Positions 29,313-38,256 of a DNA stretch of 64,000 nucleotides are shown in pieces; position 1 is the stretch's first letter, and each line of letters opens with the position of its first letter. Made by a program: the position numbers and the translations under genes. Source of the DNA: Flavobacterium ginsengisoli. Lineage in GTDB: Bacteria > Bacteroidota > Bacteroidia > Flavobacteriales > Flavobacteriaceae. The notes under the pieces were generated by a model, which was not told the origin of the DNA, ran no database searches, and worked only from the letters and a program-made list of their open reading frames with translations. The stretch is taken from NCBI RefSeq assembly GCF_029625315.1, contig NZ_CP121110.1, forward strand, positions 797,501-861,500, given 5' to 3'.

Positions 29313-29867
29313 ATGAAAACTAGAAAATTTTTAGCCACTGCAGTTTTAGCTTTAGCATTCGGATTTACATCTTTTGCACAAAAATCAGTTATGGTTGGCG
29401 GTGCAGCGATGTACCCAAATAAAAATATAATTGAAAATGCCGTTAATTCAAAAGATCACACAACATTAGTAGCCGCAGTAAAAGCTGCCGATTTAGTTAC
29501 AACTTTAGAAGGAAAAGGACCATTTACAGTTTTTGCTCCAACAAACGAAGCTTTTGATAAATTGCCAAAAGGAACAGTTGAAACTTTATTAAAACCAGAA
29601 AATAAAAAGAAATTGCAAACAATCTTAACCTATCACGTTGCTTCTGGAAAATGGAGTTCTGCTGATATCGCAAAAGCAATAAAAGACGGAAAAGGTAAAG
29701 CAACGATTAAAACAGTAAGTGGCGGAACTCTTACTGCATGGATGAAAGGCAAAGATTTATATATTACAGACGAAAACGGTAATAAAGCTAAAGTAACAAT
29801 TGCAGATGTGAATCAATCAAATGGTGTAATTCACGTAGTTGATGCAGTATTACTACCTAAAAATTAA
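29313..29867 (+). CDS. Secreted fasciclin-domain protein
   Basis: A 184-residue protein with signal peptide (ATAVLALAFGFTSFAQ) and one FAS1 domain. The H1 motif GPFTVFAPTNEAFDKLP and the H2-like ending GVIHVVDAVLLP are both present, with the YHVASGKW strand between. Fasciclin domains mediate adhesion or protein interaction outside the cell; no enzymatic role is known. It is flanked by its own terminator and by about 200 bases of upstream non-coding DNA in which I see no clear promoter box. Confidence 0.88.
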   Translation: MKTRKFLATAVLALAFGFTSFAQKSVMVGGAAMYPNKNIIENAVNSKDHTTLVAAVKAADLVTTLEGKGPFTVFAPTNEAFDKLPKGTVETLLKPENKKKLQTILTYHVASGKWSSADIAKAIKDGKGKATIKTVSGGTLTAWMKGKDLYITDENGNKAKVTIADVNQSNGVIHVVDAVLLPKN

Positions 29868-29900
29868 TAAAAATCTCCAGAATTAGATTTCCTACAATGA

Positions 29901-29935
29901 AAAGGCCCTGTAATTATTACGGGGCTTTTTTTATT
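29901..29935 (+). terminator. Terminator after the fasciclin gene
   Basis: AAGGCCCTGTAA / TTACGGGGCTT imperfect stem followed by T-rich DNA, 34 bases after the stop; it also lies at the 3' end of the converging exporter gene. Confidence 0.75.
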
Positions 29936-30776
29936 TTTTAGCCGTTAATGTTGCTCCTGCAGAGGCTACAACAACGCAAACTACAGCAAGAATTTCGTGA
30001 AAACTTAAATTTTCATGAAGAAATATAAATGCGCAAATAGAAGCCGCTGCTGGCTCTAAGCTCATTAAAATACTAAAAGTACGTGGAGGAAGTTTTCCTA
30101 AAGCTTTCATTTCTAAAGTGAATGGAATCGCACTAGATAAAAGAGCAAGTGCAACACCCATTCCGAATAGCTTTGGCGTAAGATTATCTAATCCGCTTTC
30201 TAGAAAGCCAAATGGCAGGACTAAAAGTGCCGCAAATAGCATTCCTGTTGAAACGGCGTAACCGTCATTCATTATTTTTGAAATTTTTCCTCCCAAAACA
30301 ATATACGCACTCCAGAACGCTCCAGCCAAAAGCGCACATATAATCCCAATAGGATCTAATCGATCGTTTGTCCAAGGAGCGATAAGTAAAATGCCAATTG
30401 CTGCAAGCATAACCCAGCAATAATCAACTAAACGTTTTGAACCTGCTATAGCAAGCAATAACGGACCAACAAACTCTAAAGTCACGGCTAAACCGATTGG
30501 AATTTTTTCTATTGCGATATAAAAAATTAAATTCATGGCTCCTAAAGACAAACCATACGGAATTACAATTTTCCACTGTTGGAGAGTTATCGCTTTTAGA
30601 TTTGGTCTATAAGCCAATAATAAAATTAATGCTGAAATACCAATACGCATAGATGCTGTACCAGCTGCGCCGATTGTAGGAAATAGTGTTTTGGCAATTG
30701 CAGCCCCACATTGCACACTAATAATAGCTAATAGTACTGCTGGAACAGGAGGAAGGCTGATTTCTCTGTTTTTCAT
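29931..30776 (-). CDS. DMT-family exporter (EamA/RhtA-like)
   Basis: A 281-residue, ten-helix membrane protein of two EamA repeats. Features such as AIAKTLFPTIGAAGTASMRI, GLAVTLEFVGPLLLA and SAIPFTLEMKALGKLPPRTFSILMSLEPAAAS resemble the RhtA threonine/homoserine exporters. The exact substrate is inferred from that resemblance only. Stands alone on the minus strand. Confidence 0.85.
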   Translation of the reverse strand: MKNREISLPPVPAVLLAIISVQCGAAIAKTLFPTIGAAGTASMRIGISALILLLAYRPNLKAITLQQWKIVIPYGLSLGAMNLIFYIAIEKIPIGLAVTLEFVGPLLLAIAGSKRLVDYCWVMLAAIGILLIAPWTNDRLDPIGIICALLAGAFWSAYIVLGGKISKIMNDGYAVSTGMLFAALLVLPFGFLESGLDNLTPKLFGMGVALALLSSAIPFTLEMKALGKLPPRTFSILMSLEPAAASICAFIFLHENLSFHEILAVVCVVVASAGATLTAKK

Positions 30777-30838
30777 AAAAAATAGGACAGAATTATAAAT
30801 GAGTATATTTCTGTCGGATAAATAAAATGTATTCTAAA

Positions 30839-30982
30839 TTAATTGCCCAATGCTTTTTTTGTAACATAGGCGCGATAACCAATAATAGCCATTTGCCATT
30901 TCTTAGCCTTAGAAATATCTAGACCTTGTTTGGTAAAGCTCGGCAAAAGTAGTTTATTTAGTTTAGCTAATAATTTATACAT
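30839..30982 (-). CDS. Small conserved 47-residue protein
   Basis: A 47-residue basic protein, MYKLLAKLNKLLLPSF..., ending AIIGYRAYVTKKAL. Similar short proteins occur in Flavobacteriia and are sometimes labelled SsrA-binding protein in databases, but it lacks the SmpB barrel and I do not accept that label. Amphipathic helix at the N-terminus (LLAKLNKLLLP). The frame extends upstream to 31036, but the promoter box at 30999-31006 places the true start at the ATG at 30982. Confidence 0.6.
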   Translation of the reverse strand: MYKLLAKLNKLLLPSFTKQGLDISKAKKWQMAIIGYRAYVTKKALGN

Positions 30983-30998
30983 AGTAGATTTGTTTTGG

Positions 30999-31006
30999 CA
31001 AAGATA
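30999..31006 (-). promoter_or_regulatory. TAnnTTTG promoter box for the 47-residue protein
   Basis: Read on the minus strand this is TATCTTTG, 16 bases before the ATG at 30982 and just after the upstream terminator. Confidence 0.55.
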
Positions 31007-31013
31007 AAAAAAT

Positions 31014-31044
31014 AAAAGACTTTGTGATTGAAACAAAGTCTTTT
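31014..31044 (-). terminator. Terminator of the serine hydrolase operon
   Basis: AAAAGACTTTGT / ACAAAGTCTTTT perfect 12-bp stem with a 7-base loop; on the minus strand it is followed by a T-rich tract. It ends the minus-strand cluster that starts at 38230. Confidence 0.85.
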
Positions 31045-31066
31045 GGGTAGTAAAATGTAAATGTAT

Positions 31067-32500
31067 TTAAATTCTGAGAATCAGGTTTTCATCGCCATCA
31101 GTTTCACGATTTATTACATTTTTTGGAGCTTCCATCCATCCCGTTTTATTGATGACAAATTTAAAAAGATGCGTTTTATTTTTTTCAAACTGTGATTTAG
31201 GTACCGATAATTCAAATGTATTTTTGCTTTTCTGAATCATTTGAAAATTAGGATCGTTAGGATTCCATTTATCAAAAGAACCTGCAATTGAAACATTTTT
31301 AACCAATTTTGGATCTAAATTCTTGTCATGTTCGTACAAGAAGACAACATTGTCGTTAACAATTTTGTAACCGTAAATGCCAGATTGTTTTTTGTTTACA
31401 CTTAATAAATCATTAGAAAGTCTAATAACGGCTTCACCAAGTGCATTGCCTGTATTTTCGTCACTTATATTTACAATAATTGAAATTCCTAAATGACGTT
31501 CGGGATAAATAACTAACATGTTTTGAGTTCCAAATGCACCACCATGTTTCCAGCAGTTTTTTCCGTTTTCATCAACTTGGATATAATCCCAAAAATATCC
31601 GTTCCAAGTTGTTTCGCTATTTAGGAGATTTCGTTGTGTTTCTTGAATAATTTTATTTTTTGTATTCAGTTCATAAGCAATAAATTTGGTCAAATCACCT
31701 AAAGTAGATTTTAGCATTCCAGCAGCGCCCCAAAGATTATCTGAAATGTTTGGCATTAGAACACCTTTTAGATTATAGCCATTTGCAATAACTGCATTTG
31801 GATTTAAATTTATGCCACTTGATTGCATGTCAAGTTTTGAAAAAATATTTTCTTTCAAAAGCGTTTCATAACTTTTCTGATAGATATTTTCTAAAATATG
31901 AGCCGTAAGGTTGAGACTTCCGTTACTATATTTGAATTTAGTTCCAGGCAAAGTATCTAATTTGATCGTTTTAAGATCTTCGAAAAACTTTTCACGACTA
32001 TACATTTCGTCCATCTTTTTAAAAGCTAAATAACTGCTGTCATTTCTGTTTTTTCTTAATTCAGCATTATCTGGAAGATCTTTATCGAAACCAGTTCTAA
32101 AAGAAACCAAATCTTTAATAGTTATAGGCGTTCCATTATATTCTAGGTTTGGATAGGATCCAGTAATGTATTTTCTAATATCATCATCTGGATTTAATTT
32201 TCCTTCTACAACAGCTTGCGCAGTAAGTAATCCGGTAAATAATTTGGTTATAGAAGCAACTTCAAAAATAGTATTGTTGTTGGCAACGTTTTCTTTTCCT
32301 TTATCAATTTCTCCGTAATGTCTGGTAAAAGTTTTTCCATTTTTAACAACTCCAATTGAAATGGAATTGGCTTTTGACTTTCCCATTAAAAGTGAAGCAG
32401 TTTTGTCCATTGCAATGTAGATGTTCTTTTCTGCTGTATTCTTTTGTGCTAGAATTGAAAAGCTAAAACATAAAAACAAGACTATAATGAGCTTTTTCAT
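31067..32500 (-). CDS. Secreted serine hydrolase (beta-lactamase class C fold) with CBM48-like tail
   Basis: A 477-residue protein with signal peptide ending SILAQ. The penicillin-binding/class C beta-lactamase domain has SxxK as ASITKLF near residue 86, YxN as YSNGSLN near residue 191 and a C-terminal HGGAF (KTG-box equivalent) near residue 318. After about residue 385 comes an unrelated beta domain with VKNVSIAGSFDKWNPND and FKFVINKTGWMEAPKN, resembling an AMPK/CBM48 glycogen-binding module. Such enzymes include D-amino-acid peptidases and esterases; the substrate is unknown. It is the last gene of the BlaI-BlaR1 cluster, 39 bases after the preceding hydrolase. Confidence 0.83.
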   Translation of the reverse strand: MKKLIIVLFLCFSFSILAQKNTAEKNIYIAMDKTASLLMGKSKANSISIGVVKNGKTFTRHYGEIDKGKENVANNNTIFEVASITKLFTGLLTAQAVVEGKLNPDDDIRKYITGSYPNLEYNGTPITIKDLVSFRTGFDKDLPDNAELRKNRNDSSYLAFKKMDEMYSREKFFEDLKTIKLDTLPGTKFKYSNGSLNLTAHILENIYQKSYETLLKENIFSKLDMQSSGINLNPNAVIANGYNLKGVLMPNISDNLWGAAGMLKSTLGDLTKFIAYELNTKNKIIQETQRNLLNSETTWNGYFWDYIQVDENGKNCWKHGGAFGTQNMLVIYPERHLGISIIVNISDENTGNALGEAVIRLSNDLLSVNKKQSGIYGYKIVNDNVVFLYEHDKNLDPKLVKNVSIAGSFDKWNPNDPNFQMIQKSKNTFELSVPKSQFEKNKTHLFKFVINKTGWMEAPKNVINRETDGDENLILRI

Positions 32501-32539
32501 TTTCGTAAATATGTTTTTTATTTATTAAAGAAGCTGAAA

Positions 32540-33977
32540 TTACTTTGCTAGCATTTTATTAATTTTCTCAAGCATTTCTTTTGCATTATTGTTATCTGGA
32601 GAAAGGGCTAATGCTTTTTGATAATTTTCTTTCGAAAGCGTTAATTGATTGTTTCTAAAATAACCATCAGCCAAACTATCAAAAGCATTTCCAGATTTTG
32701 GATTCTCTTTAGCATTAAGTTCAAAAACTTTTAGTCCGTCACTCAATCTTCCGTGATCTAATAAAGTATAACCGATAACATTCAATCGATATTCAAAATC
32801 CCAATTAGGGTGATTCTTTTTTATTGCTAGATAATTCTCTTCAGCTTTTGTAATGTTTGGTTTTAAAAAATCTGATTGACTTTTTCTCCCGCCAAAAGAA
32901 AGTCATCTGTAAGAGTTTTGTCTACAATCGAAGCAACATGGTTAATTACTTGACTTTGCACATACAAATTCGAATATTTATGACCATTAGACAGAAAGAT
33001 TATCGTTAAATCACGATCGATGAATTTTCTAAAAGCAGTTTCATTGCCGCCAGTAAAACCATAAGAAAGGACTTTATTAACTGGTACGATTTCCCAACCG
33101 AAAGCAAAACGATCTGTGTTGTTAGCAAACGGAAACGATTTCCACATTTCATATTTGATTTCTTTTTGAAGATAAATGTCTTTGTCTAAATTTTCGTTCC
33201 AATAAATGAAATTCTGTAAAGAAATATTTAAACCATTGGCAGAATGAGCGTCGGTACCAAAGTTTGAAGTGCTTTTAACGTATTTTCTTGTTTGATCGTT
33301 ATAATTGTATCGAAAAGCACTATTGGGTATTGCTTCACCAAAATTGGATGAAAAGTAAACACCAGATTTTATAGAAGAAAATTGATTTTGTAAAATATAA
33401 TCTTCAAAAGTAAAACCAGTGATTTTCTCTACGATTTTGGCAAGAAACAGATAATTAGTTTGATTGTAACGATATTGATTACCTGTTGTAAAATCCATTG
33501 GCTTTTTAGACAGTAAAGCTATTTTTTCGGCAAGTGGCGCAGTTGTCGGAATTTCTTGAAACCTTATAATATCTGGGAGCCCAGAAGAATGAGAAAGCAA
33601 ATTTTTGATTTTTACATCTTGCCATTCTATTGGAGTATTTTCTAGATATTTTGAAATAGGATCTTCAAGTGATAACTTTCCTTGCTCTATAAGTTGAAAT
33701 ATCCCTACATTGGTAATTAATTTGGTAGTAGAAAAATTTTAAAAGCAGTGTTTTTATCCACTGCTTTATTATCTTCTATAGAAGCTTTTCCAAAATATTT
33801 TTCATAAACAATTTTACCATCTTTTATTACTGCCAATGCCACACCAGGAATTTCATTTATTGCTATTACTTCTTTTATATAATTGTCAATTTTTTGTTCT
33901 GTTGATTTGTCAGCTTTTTTTTGACTAAAAGATAAATTAAGAACGAATAGCAAAAAGACGGTAAGAAAGGACTTCAT
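32540..33977 (-). pseudogene. Secreted serine hydrolase with C-terminal TPR (two apparent frameshifts)
   Basis: Class C beta-lactamase-fold hydrolase: signal peptide (FLLFVLNLSFSQ), IPGVALAVIKDGKIVYEKYFG, SxxK as STTK, YxN as YNQTNYLF, and LSHSSGLPD. The C-terminus is a TPR segment (ENPKSGNAFDSLADGYFRNN, YQKALALSPDN). The frame is lost exactly at the catalytic motif: a T5 run at 33732-33736 (coding strand) needs one more T to read KIFSTTKLITNVG. A second break at the A5 run 32881-32885 needs one more A to read AGEKSQSDFLKPN. Repaired length is 479 residues. It starts five bases after the BlaR1 gene stop, so it is very likely cotranscribed with it. Confidence 0.8.
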
Positions 33978-33982
33978 ATAGA

Positions 33983-35824
33983 TTAAGCTTTTTTATTCTG
34001 CTTTTCCATTTCCTTCATGTCTTTTGCATGTTGTTTCATGTCCTTAGCATGTTGCTTCATATCTTTTGCATGTTGTTTCATATCAAGCTCATACTGTTTC
34101 ATGTCTTGCTCATATTGCTTCATGTTGCTTTCGTAGTCTTTAGAGTCATCTCCAAAATCAAACTTAAAGTCATAGCTGAATTTTTCCATGTTAGCATTGA
34201 ATTTTTCCATTGCTATTTCATATTTCGCCATTTCTTTTTCGTACACCTCTGCTCGTTGTGACATGATAGATTCAATTTGTTTTTCGTAAGCTTTCAATTG
34301 TGGCTCAAATGCTTCCATTTGTTTTCCGAAAGCTTCCATGTCTTTTTCAAATTTAGCCATTGCTACTTTGTCAGTTGGGTTTTTAGGAGCAATTGGAGGT
34401 TTTGGCATTTTTGACATATCAATTGGTGGAGCAGGAGGAATTGGTCCGCCAGGAAATGTTGGTGGAGTTGGAGGTACTGGTGCCACAACATCAGAATCTG
34501 CATGATTGCGAACCACAACTCTTTCGTTTCTGATTATTATTGGCATTCTAAGATTTCTATCAGTATTAATATTGATAGATTTTGCTCCATTCTCGTCTGT
34601 TCCAATAGCTAGTTCACAGTCTTTAATAGCGTCGTCACCATCGATTTTGATAGTTTGTTTTTTACCAGAATCTGATTTTACTTTGATTTGAATTGCAGTC
34701 AATTCTTCTTTTGTATTTCTTTTTACATCCGAAATTTCGACGTCAAGATTATGGTTTGACTTTAATTTTCCAGGCAATTCATTTAATTCTTTGTCAGTAG
34801 TATTTTTAGTGATTTTGATTGTTTCTTCAGCATCTTTTACTGTGTCTCTTTGGATTGTGGGAGTTTCGGTTTGTTTCTTTTCTTGCGCAATGGTCTTTAT
34901 TTGAAATAAAAGAACAAACGCACCAAGAGCCGGAATTACTGCCGAATACTTCCAGTAATTTCTTTTGTTTGATTGATTTTTGTTTAACATGACAATTCGT
35001 TTTTTGATTAATGATTGATAAAAATGATTGGTGATTGCAACGCAAGTTTCATGCGTTGTTATTTTTAATAACGTGTATTGATACGCTTTTTTGTCGGCAA
35101 TTTTTTTAGAAGCCTCACTGTCTGCAATGAATTCAAGGTTTTGCAAGATGGCTTTTTTATAAAGCCATATAATTGGGTTAAACCAAAATAGTATGCAAAA
35201 GATTCTCGAAATCAAAACGTCTATAGTGTGCTTTTGATCGCTATGCACTTTTTCATGTTCTAAAATGCTTTCTAATTCTGCTGAAGTATATAGTGATGAG
35301 TTATATACTATGTAATCAAAATAAGAGAAAGGAGCTATATTTTCATTTACATCTATAAATTTAAAATCTTCCTGCTGTTCAATTTTTTTCCTTTTAGAAC
35401 AGAATTCAGACTGTAAAAGTCAAACGCAAATTTGATAATAAAAGCTAGAAAACCCATTCCGTAAACTACTGCCAAAACCAAACTCCAGTTGATTTCAAAA
35501 TTTTCTTCTTCAATAACAGATACATTTGTAGGCGAGTAGTGAGCTTGGTATGCGGCTACATTACTATTAGAAACCGGAATGTTTTTTACATCCGTTGTCG
35601 TAGTTGTGATTATTGGATCTGGTGTTGGCGCAGGTGGCGCCTCAACCCAAATTACTTTTGTGTATACTACAAAAGGCAATATTACAGAAGTAATTAATCC
35701 AGCAATTAAAAACCAGCGTACTACTGTTGAAAAAAGTTTCTTTGCGAAGTAAAAAAATGTAAGCAAAATAAAACATTGCTAATAACCCGCTCGATTTTAG
35801 TATAAAAATGAAAAGTGCTTCCAT
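33983..35824 (-). pseudogene. BlaR1/MecR1-type M56 sensor protease, copy 1 (two apparent frameshifts)
   Basis: Membrane-embedded M56 zinc protease that would cleave its partner BlaI on signal. N-terminal helices (FIFILKSSGLLAMFYFAYIFLL and following), proline-rich periplasmic loop, zinc motif HEKVH in LEHEKVHSD, then FIADSEASKK and a further transmembrane helix (VIPALGAFVLLFQI). Beyond it is an extracytoplasmic tail: a mixed domain shared with copy 2 (TIKITKNTTDKELNEL), a proline-rich hinge and a coiled-coil region with MKQHAKD heptads. Frames break at about 35722-35730 (one extra base between FFNS and RWFLIAG) and at the A7 run 35383-35389 (one A short before IEQQEDFKF). Repaired length is 613. 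It is 11 bases after its blaI. Confidence 0.82.
34013..34127 (-). repeat. Tandem 21-bp repeats coding heptads in BlaR1 copy 1
   Basis: Five to six tandem 21-bp units encode MKQYEQD, MKQYELD, then MKQHAKD three times, then MKEMEKQ. The pattern repeats every seven residues, as in a coiled coil, and makes the tail prone to length change by slippage or recombination. Confidence 0.85.
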
Positions 35825-35835
35825 AACTATTTTTA

Positions 35836-36204
35836 TTATTTGCCTTCTGTTGGATTTTCGATCATGTTTAAGATTTCACGTAATTCATCTGCCGAAATTT
35901 TTTCTTCTTTAGCAAAAAAAGAAACCATGCTTTTGTATGAGCTATTAAAATAATTATCTATTGCAGTGCTCATGAACCCTTTTCTATAATCTTCTATGCT
36001 TACTGCTGGATAATACTGATGTGTATTTCCGAAAGCATTGTGTGCAACATAACCCTTTTCTTCTAGATTGCGAACAATGGTAGATAAAGTGTTATAATGA
36101 GGCTGATCTTCTAAAATCTCTGCTTGAATCTCTTTCACAAAAGCTTTTTTTAGCTTCCATAAGATATGCATGATTTCTTCTTCTTTATTGGTCAGTTTTT
36201 GCAT
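35836..36204 (-). CDS. blaI: BlaI/MecI-family repressor, copy 1
   Basis: A 122-residue winged-helix repressor of the BlaI/MecI/CopY family: LTNKEEEIMHILWKLKKAFVKEI and HYNTLSTIVRNLEEKGYV form the DNA-binding domain, and the C-terminal half is the helical dimerisation part usually cut by BlaR1. My alignment finds 111 of 122 residues identical to copy 2 at 37862. It lies 30 bases after BlaR1 copy 2 and 11 before BlaR1 copy 1, within one probable operon. Confidence 0.9.
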   Translation of the reverse strand: MQKLTNKEEEIMHILWKLKKAFVKEIQAEILEDQPHYNTLSTIVRNLEEKGYVAHNAFGNTHQYYPAVSIEDYRKGFMSTAIDNYFNSSYKSMVSFFAKEEKISADELREILNMIENPTEGK

Positions 36205-36234
36205 TTCGTAATTATTTAAAAGATTAAAACGTCT

Positions 36235-37855
36235 TTATTTCTTAGTTTTAATTTCGACTATGCCATTTTCACCTTTTTCACCAAAAAGAGCTACAGCATC
36301 AAGACTTCTATAAACCTTTACCGATTTAATGCTCGCTAGGCGGAAGACTATTCATATCAAAATCAGAAGACATATCTATTCCGTCTAGAATTATAAGTGG
36401 CGAACTTGTTTTTACATTAGTTTTTGCGAGCATTTGAAACAGCAACAGTTGTACCTGCATCAGTTGTTGTTATCACTTTAGTATTATTGTCTTTGTCAAC
36501 AATTACAGTAGTGCTACTAGTAGATGAGTTAGTATTGCTACTAGTTTTTGTGCTAGTATTAGAATTAGTGTTAACATTGGTTTCTGAATTAGAAGTTAAA
36601 TTTTTGTTTACCGCAGTTTTAGAAGTTTTGTTTTTTTTGTCATTTACGCTTACTCTCTTGCTTGTAGCGGCTTTTTCTTCAAAAGTTTTTATACCAGCTT
36701 TTATAGTGCCGTTTTTATTTAAAATTACAAGGATTCCAAAATCTTTGATGGCTTCATCTCCACTTTGTATAGATTGAGATTTTTGTGTTCCATAGACTAC
36801 ATCAACTTTAAGAGATGTTAATTGATTTTCTGAGTTTCTTTTGATGTCAGAAACTTCTAAATCAATGTTGTAAGTTGATTTTAAATCCTTTTTTAGATCT
36901 TTAAACTCGGTGTCGGTTGTTTTTTTTGTGATTTTGAAAATATTCACCGATTTAATTTCGTTCGAAACTATTTCTAAATTTTGCTGTCTTTCTTTTGCAA
37001 CTACTTCTACCTGAAATAAAATTACAAAAGCAGCCAAGGCAGGAATTACGGTATAATACTTCCATGAATTCCTCTTTTTTGATTGATTTTTGTTTAACAT
37101 GACTATTCGTTTTTTGATTAATGATTGATAAAAATGATTGGTGATTGCAACACAATTTTCGTGCGTTGTTATTTTTAAAAGAGTGTATTGATACGCTTTT
37201 TTGTCTGTAAGTTTTTTAGAAGCTTCACTATCAGCAATGAATTCTAAGTTTTGGCTAATTGCTTTTTTGTAAAGCCATACAATTGGATTGAACCAGAAAA
37301 TAATGCTGAAGATTCTAGAAATCAATACATCAAGAGTATGATTTTGATCGCTATGAACTTTTTCATGTTCCAAAATACTCTCTAATTCTGAAGCAGTGTA
37401 CAGTGATGAGTTGTACACAATATATTCGAAATAGGAGAAAGGCGCGATGTTTTCGTTTATATCTACAAATTTAAAATCGGCTTGCTGTTTGATTTTTTTC
37501 CTTTTATAATAGCATTCAAACTATAAAAGTCAATTGCTAGTTTTATTGTAAAGATTAGAAAACCAATACCGTATAATCCTAGAATAATATAATTCCAATT
37601 AAATTCTGCAGATTCATTTTGAGTAACACTTAATAATGTTGATTGAATATTTGTGTTTAAATCGGGAGCAGCATCAATCCAAATTACTTTCGTGTAAGTC
37701 AATAATGGTAAAATTATTGAGACAATCAAACCAGATAACAGAAACCATCTGTTGCTATTAAAAAATGTTTCTTTGCGAAGTAAAAAGTAATAAGCGCAAT
37801 AAAACATAAGCATTAAACTGCTTGATTTTGCGATGTAAATGAAAACTGCTTCCAT
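36235..37855 (-). pseudogene. BlaR1/MecR1-type M56 sensor protease, copy 2, with plug-like tail (three apparent frameshifts)
   Basis: Paralogue of the copy 1 sensor: the same membrane helices, HEKVH zinc motif and FIADSEASKK segment, with near-identical sequence up to the last membrane helix. Its tail differs: after the shared mixed domain (FKITKKTTDTEFKDL) come a Ser/Thr/Asn-rich linker and a TonB-plug-like end (SPLIILDGIDM ... SIKSVKVYRSLDAVALFGEKGENGIVEIKTKK). Breaks: the A7 run 37493-37499 (one A short before IKQQADFKF), GCGAGC at 36426-36431 (restores SNAAKTNVK) and GCTCGC at 36331-36336 (restores PPSSIKSVK). Repaired length is 539 and the stop moves to 36235, so the apparent gap down to 36235 is coding. 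Confidence 0.8.
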
Positions 37856-37861
37856 AACCGA

Positions 37862-38230
37862 TTATTTTTTTTCGTTTTTATTTTCAATCATTGATAAAAT
37901 TTCACGTAATTCATCTGCCGAAATTTTTTCTTCTTTGGCAAAAAAGGAAACCATGCTTTTGTAAGAACTATTAAAGTAATTATCAATTGCGGTTTTCATA
38001 AATCCTTTTCTGTAATCTTCAATTGCTACAATTGGAAAGTATTGATGTGTATTTCCAAAAGCGTTATGTCCAACATATCCTTTCTCTTCCAGATTACGAA
38101 CAATTGTCGACAATGTATTGTAATGGGGCTGATCTTCGGTGATTTCTGCCTGAATTTCTTTTACAAAAGCTTTTTTAAGCTTCCATAAAATCATCATAAT
38201 TTCTTCTTCTTTGTTTGTTAACTTCTGCAT
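37862..38230 (-). CDS. blaI: BlaI/MecI-family repressor, copy 2
   Basis: A 122-residue BlaI/MecI/CopY-type winged-helix repressor, first gene of the cluster, six bases before BlaR1 copy 2. It differs from copy 1 at 11 positions by my alignment, several of them in the last seven residues; the recognition-helix region HYNTLSTIVRNLEEKGYV is unchanged, so both should bind the same operator. Normal members repress their own operon until the M56 protease cleaves them. Confidence 0.9.
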   Translation of the reverse strand: MQKLTNKEEEIMMILWKLKKAFVKEIQAEITEDQPHYNTLSTIVRNLEEKGYVGHNAFGNTHQYFPIVAIEDYRKGFMKTAIDNYFNSSYKSMVSFFAKEEKISADELREILSMIENKNEKK

Positions 38231-38256
38231 CTTCTCTAATTTTAATTCAAACTTAC

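Noticed and set aside
30839..31036. 65-codon version of the small protein
   Set aside because: The first 18 codons lie upstream of and across a promoter box and the adjacent terminator; the 47-residue form has the conserved sequence.
34028..34261. 77-codon plus-strand frame rich in Leu, Phe and His
   Set aside because: It is the antisense of the heptad repeats of BlaR1 copy 1; the composition mirrors the repeats.
36424..36777. 117-codon plus-strand frame of Val/Leu-rich sequence
   Set aside because: Antisense to the Ser/Thr/Asn-rich linker of BlaR1 copy 2; it looks hydrophobic only because of that complement.
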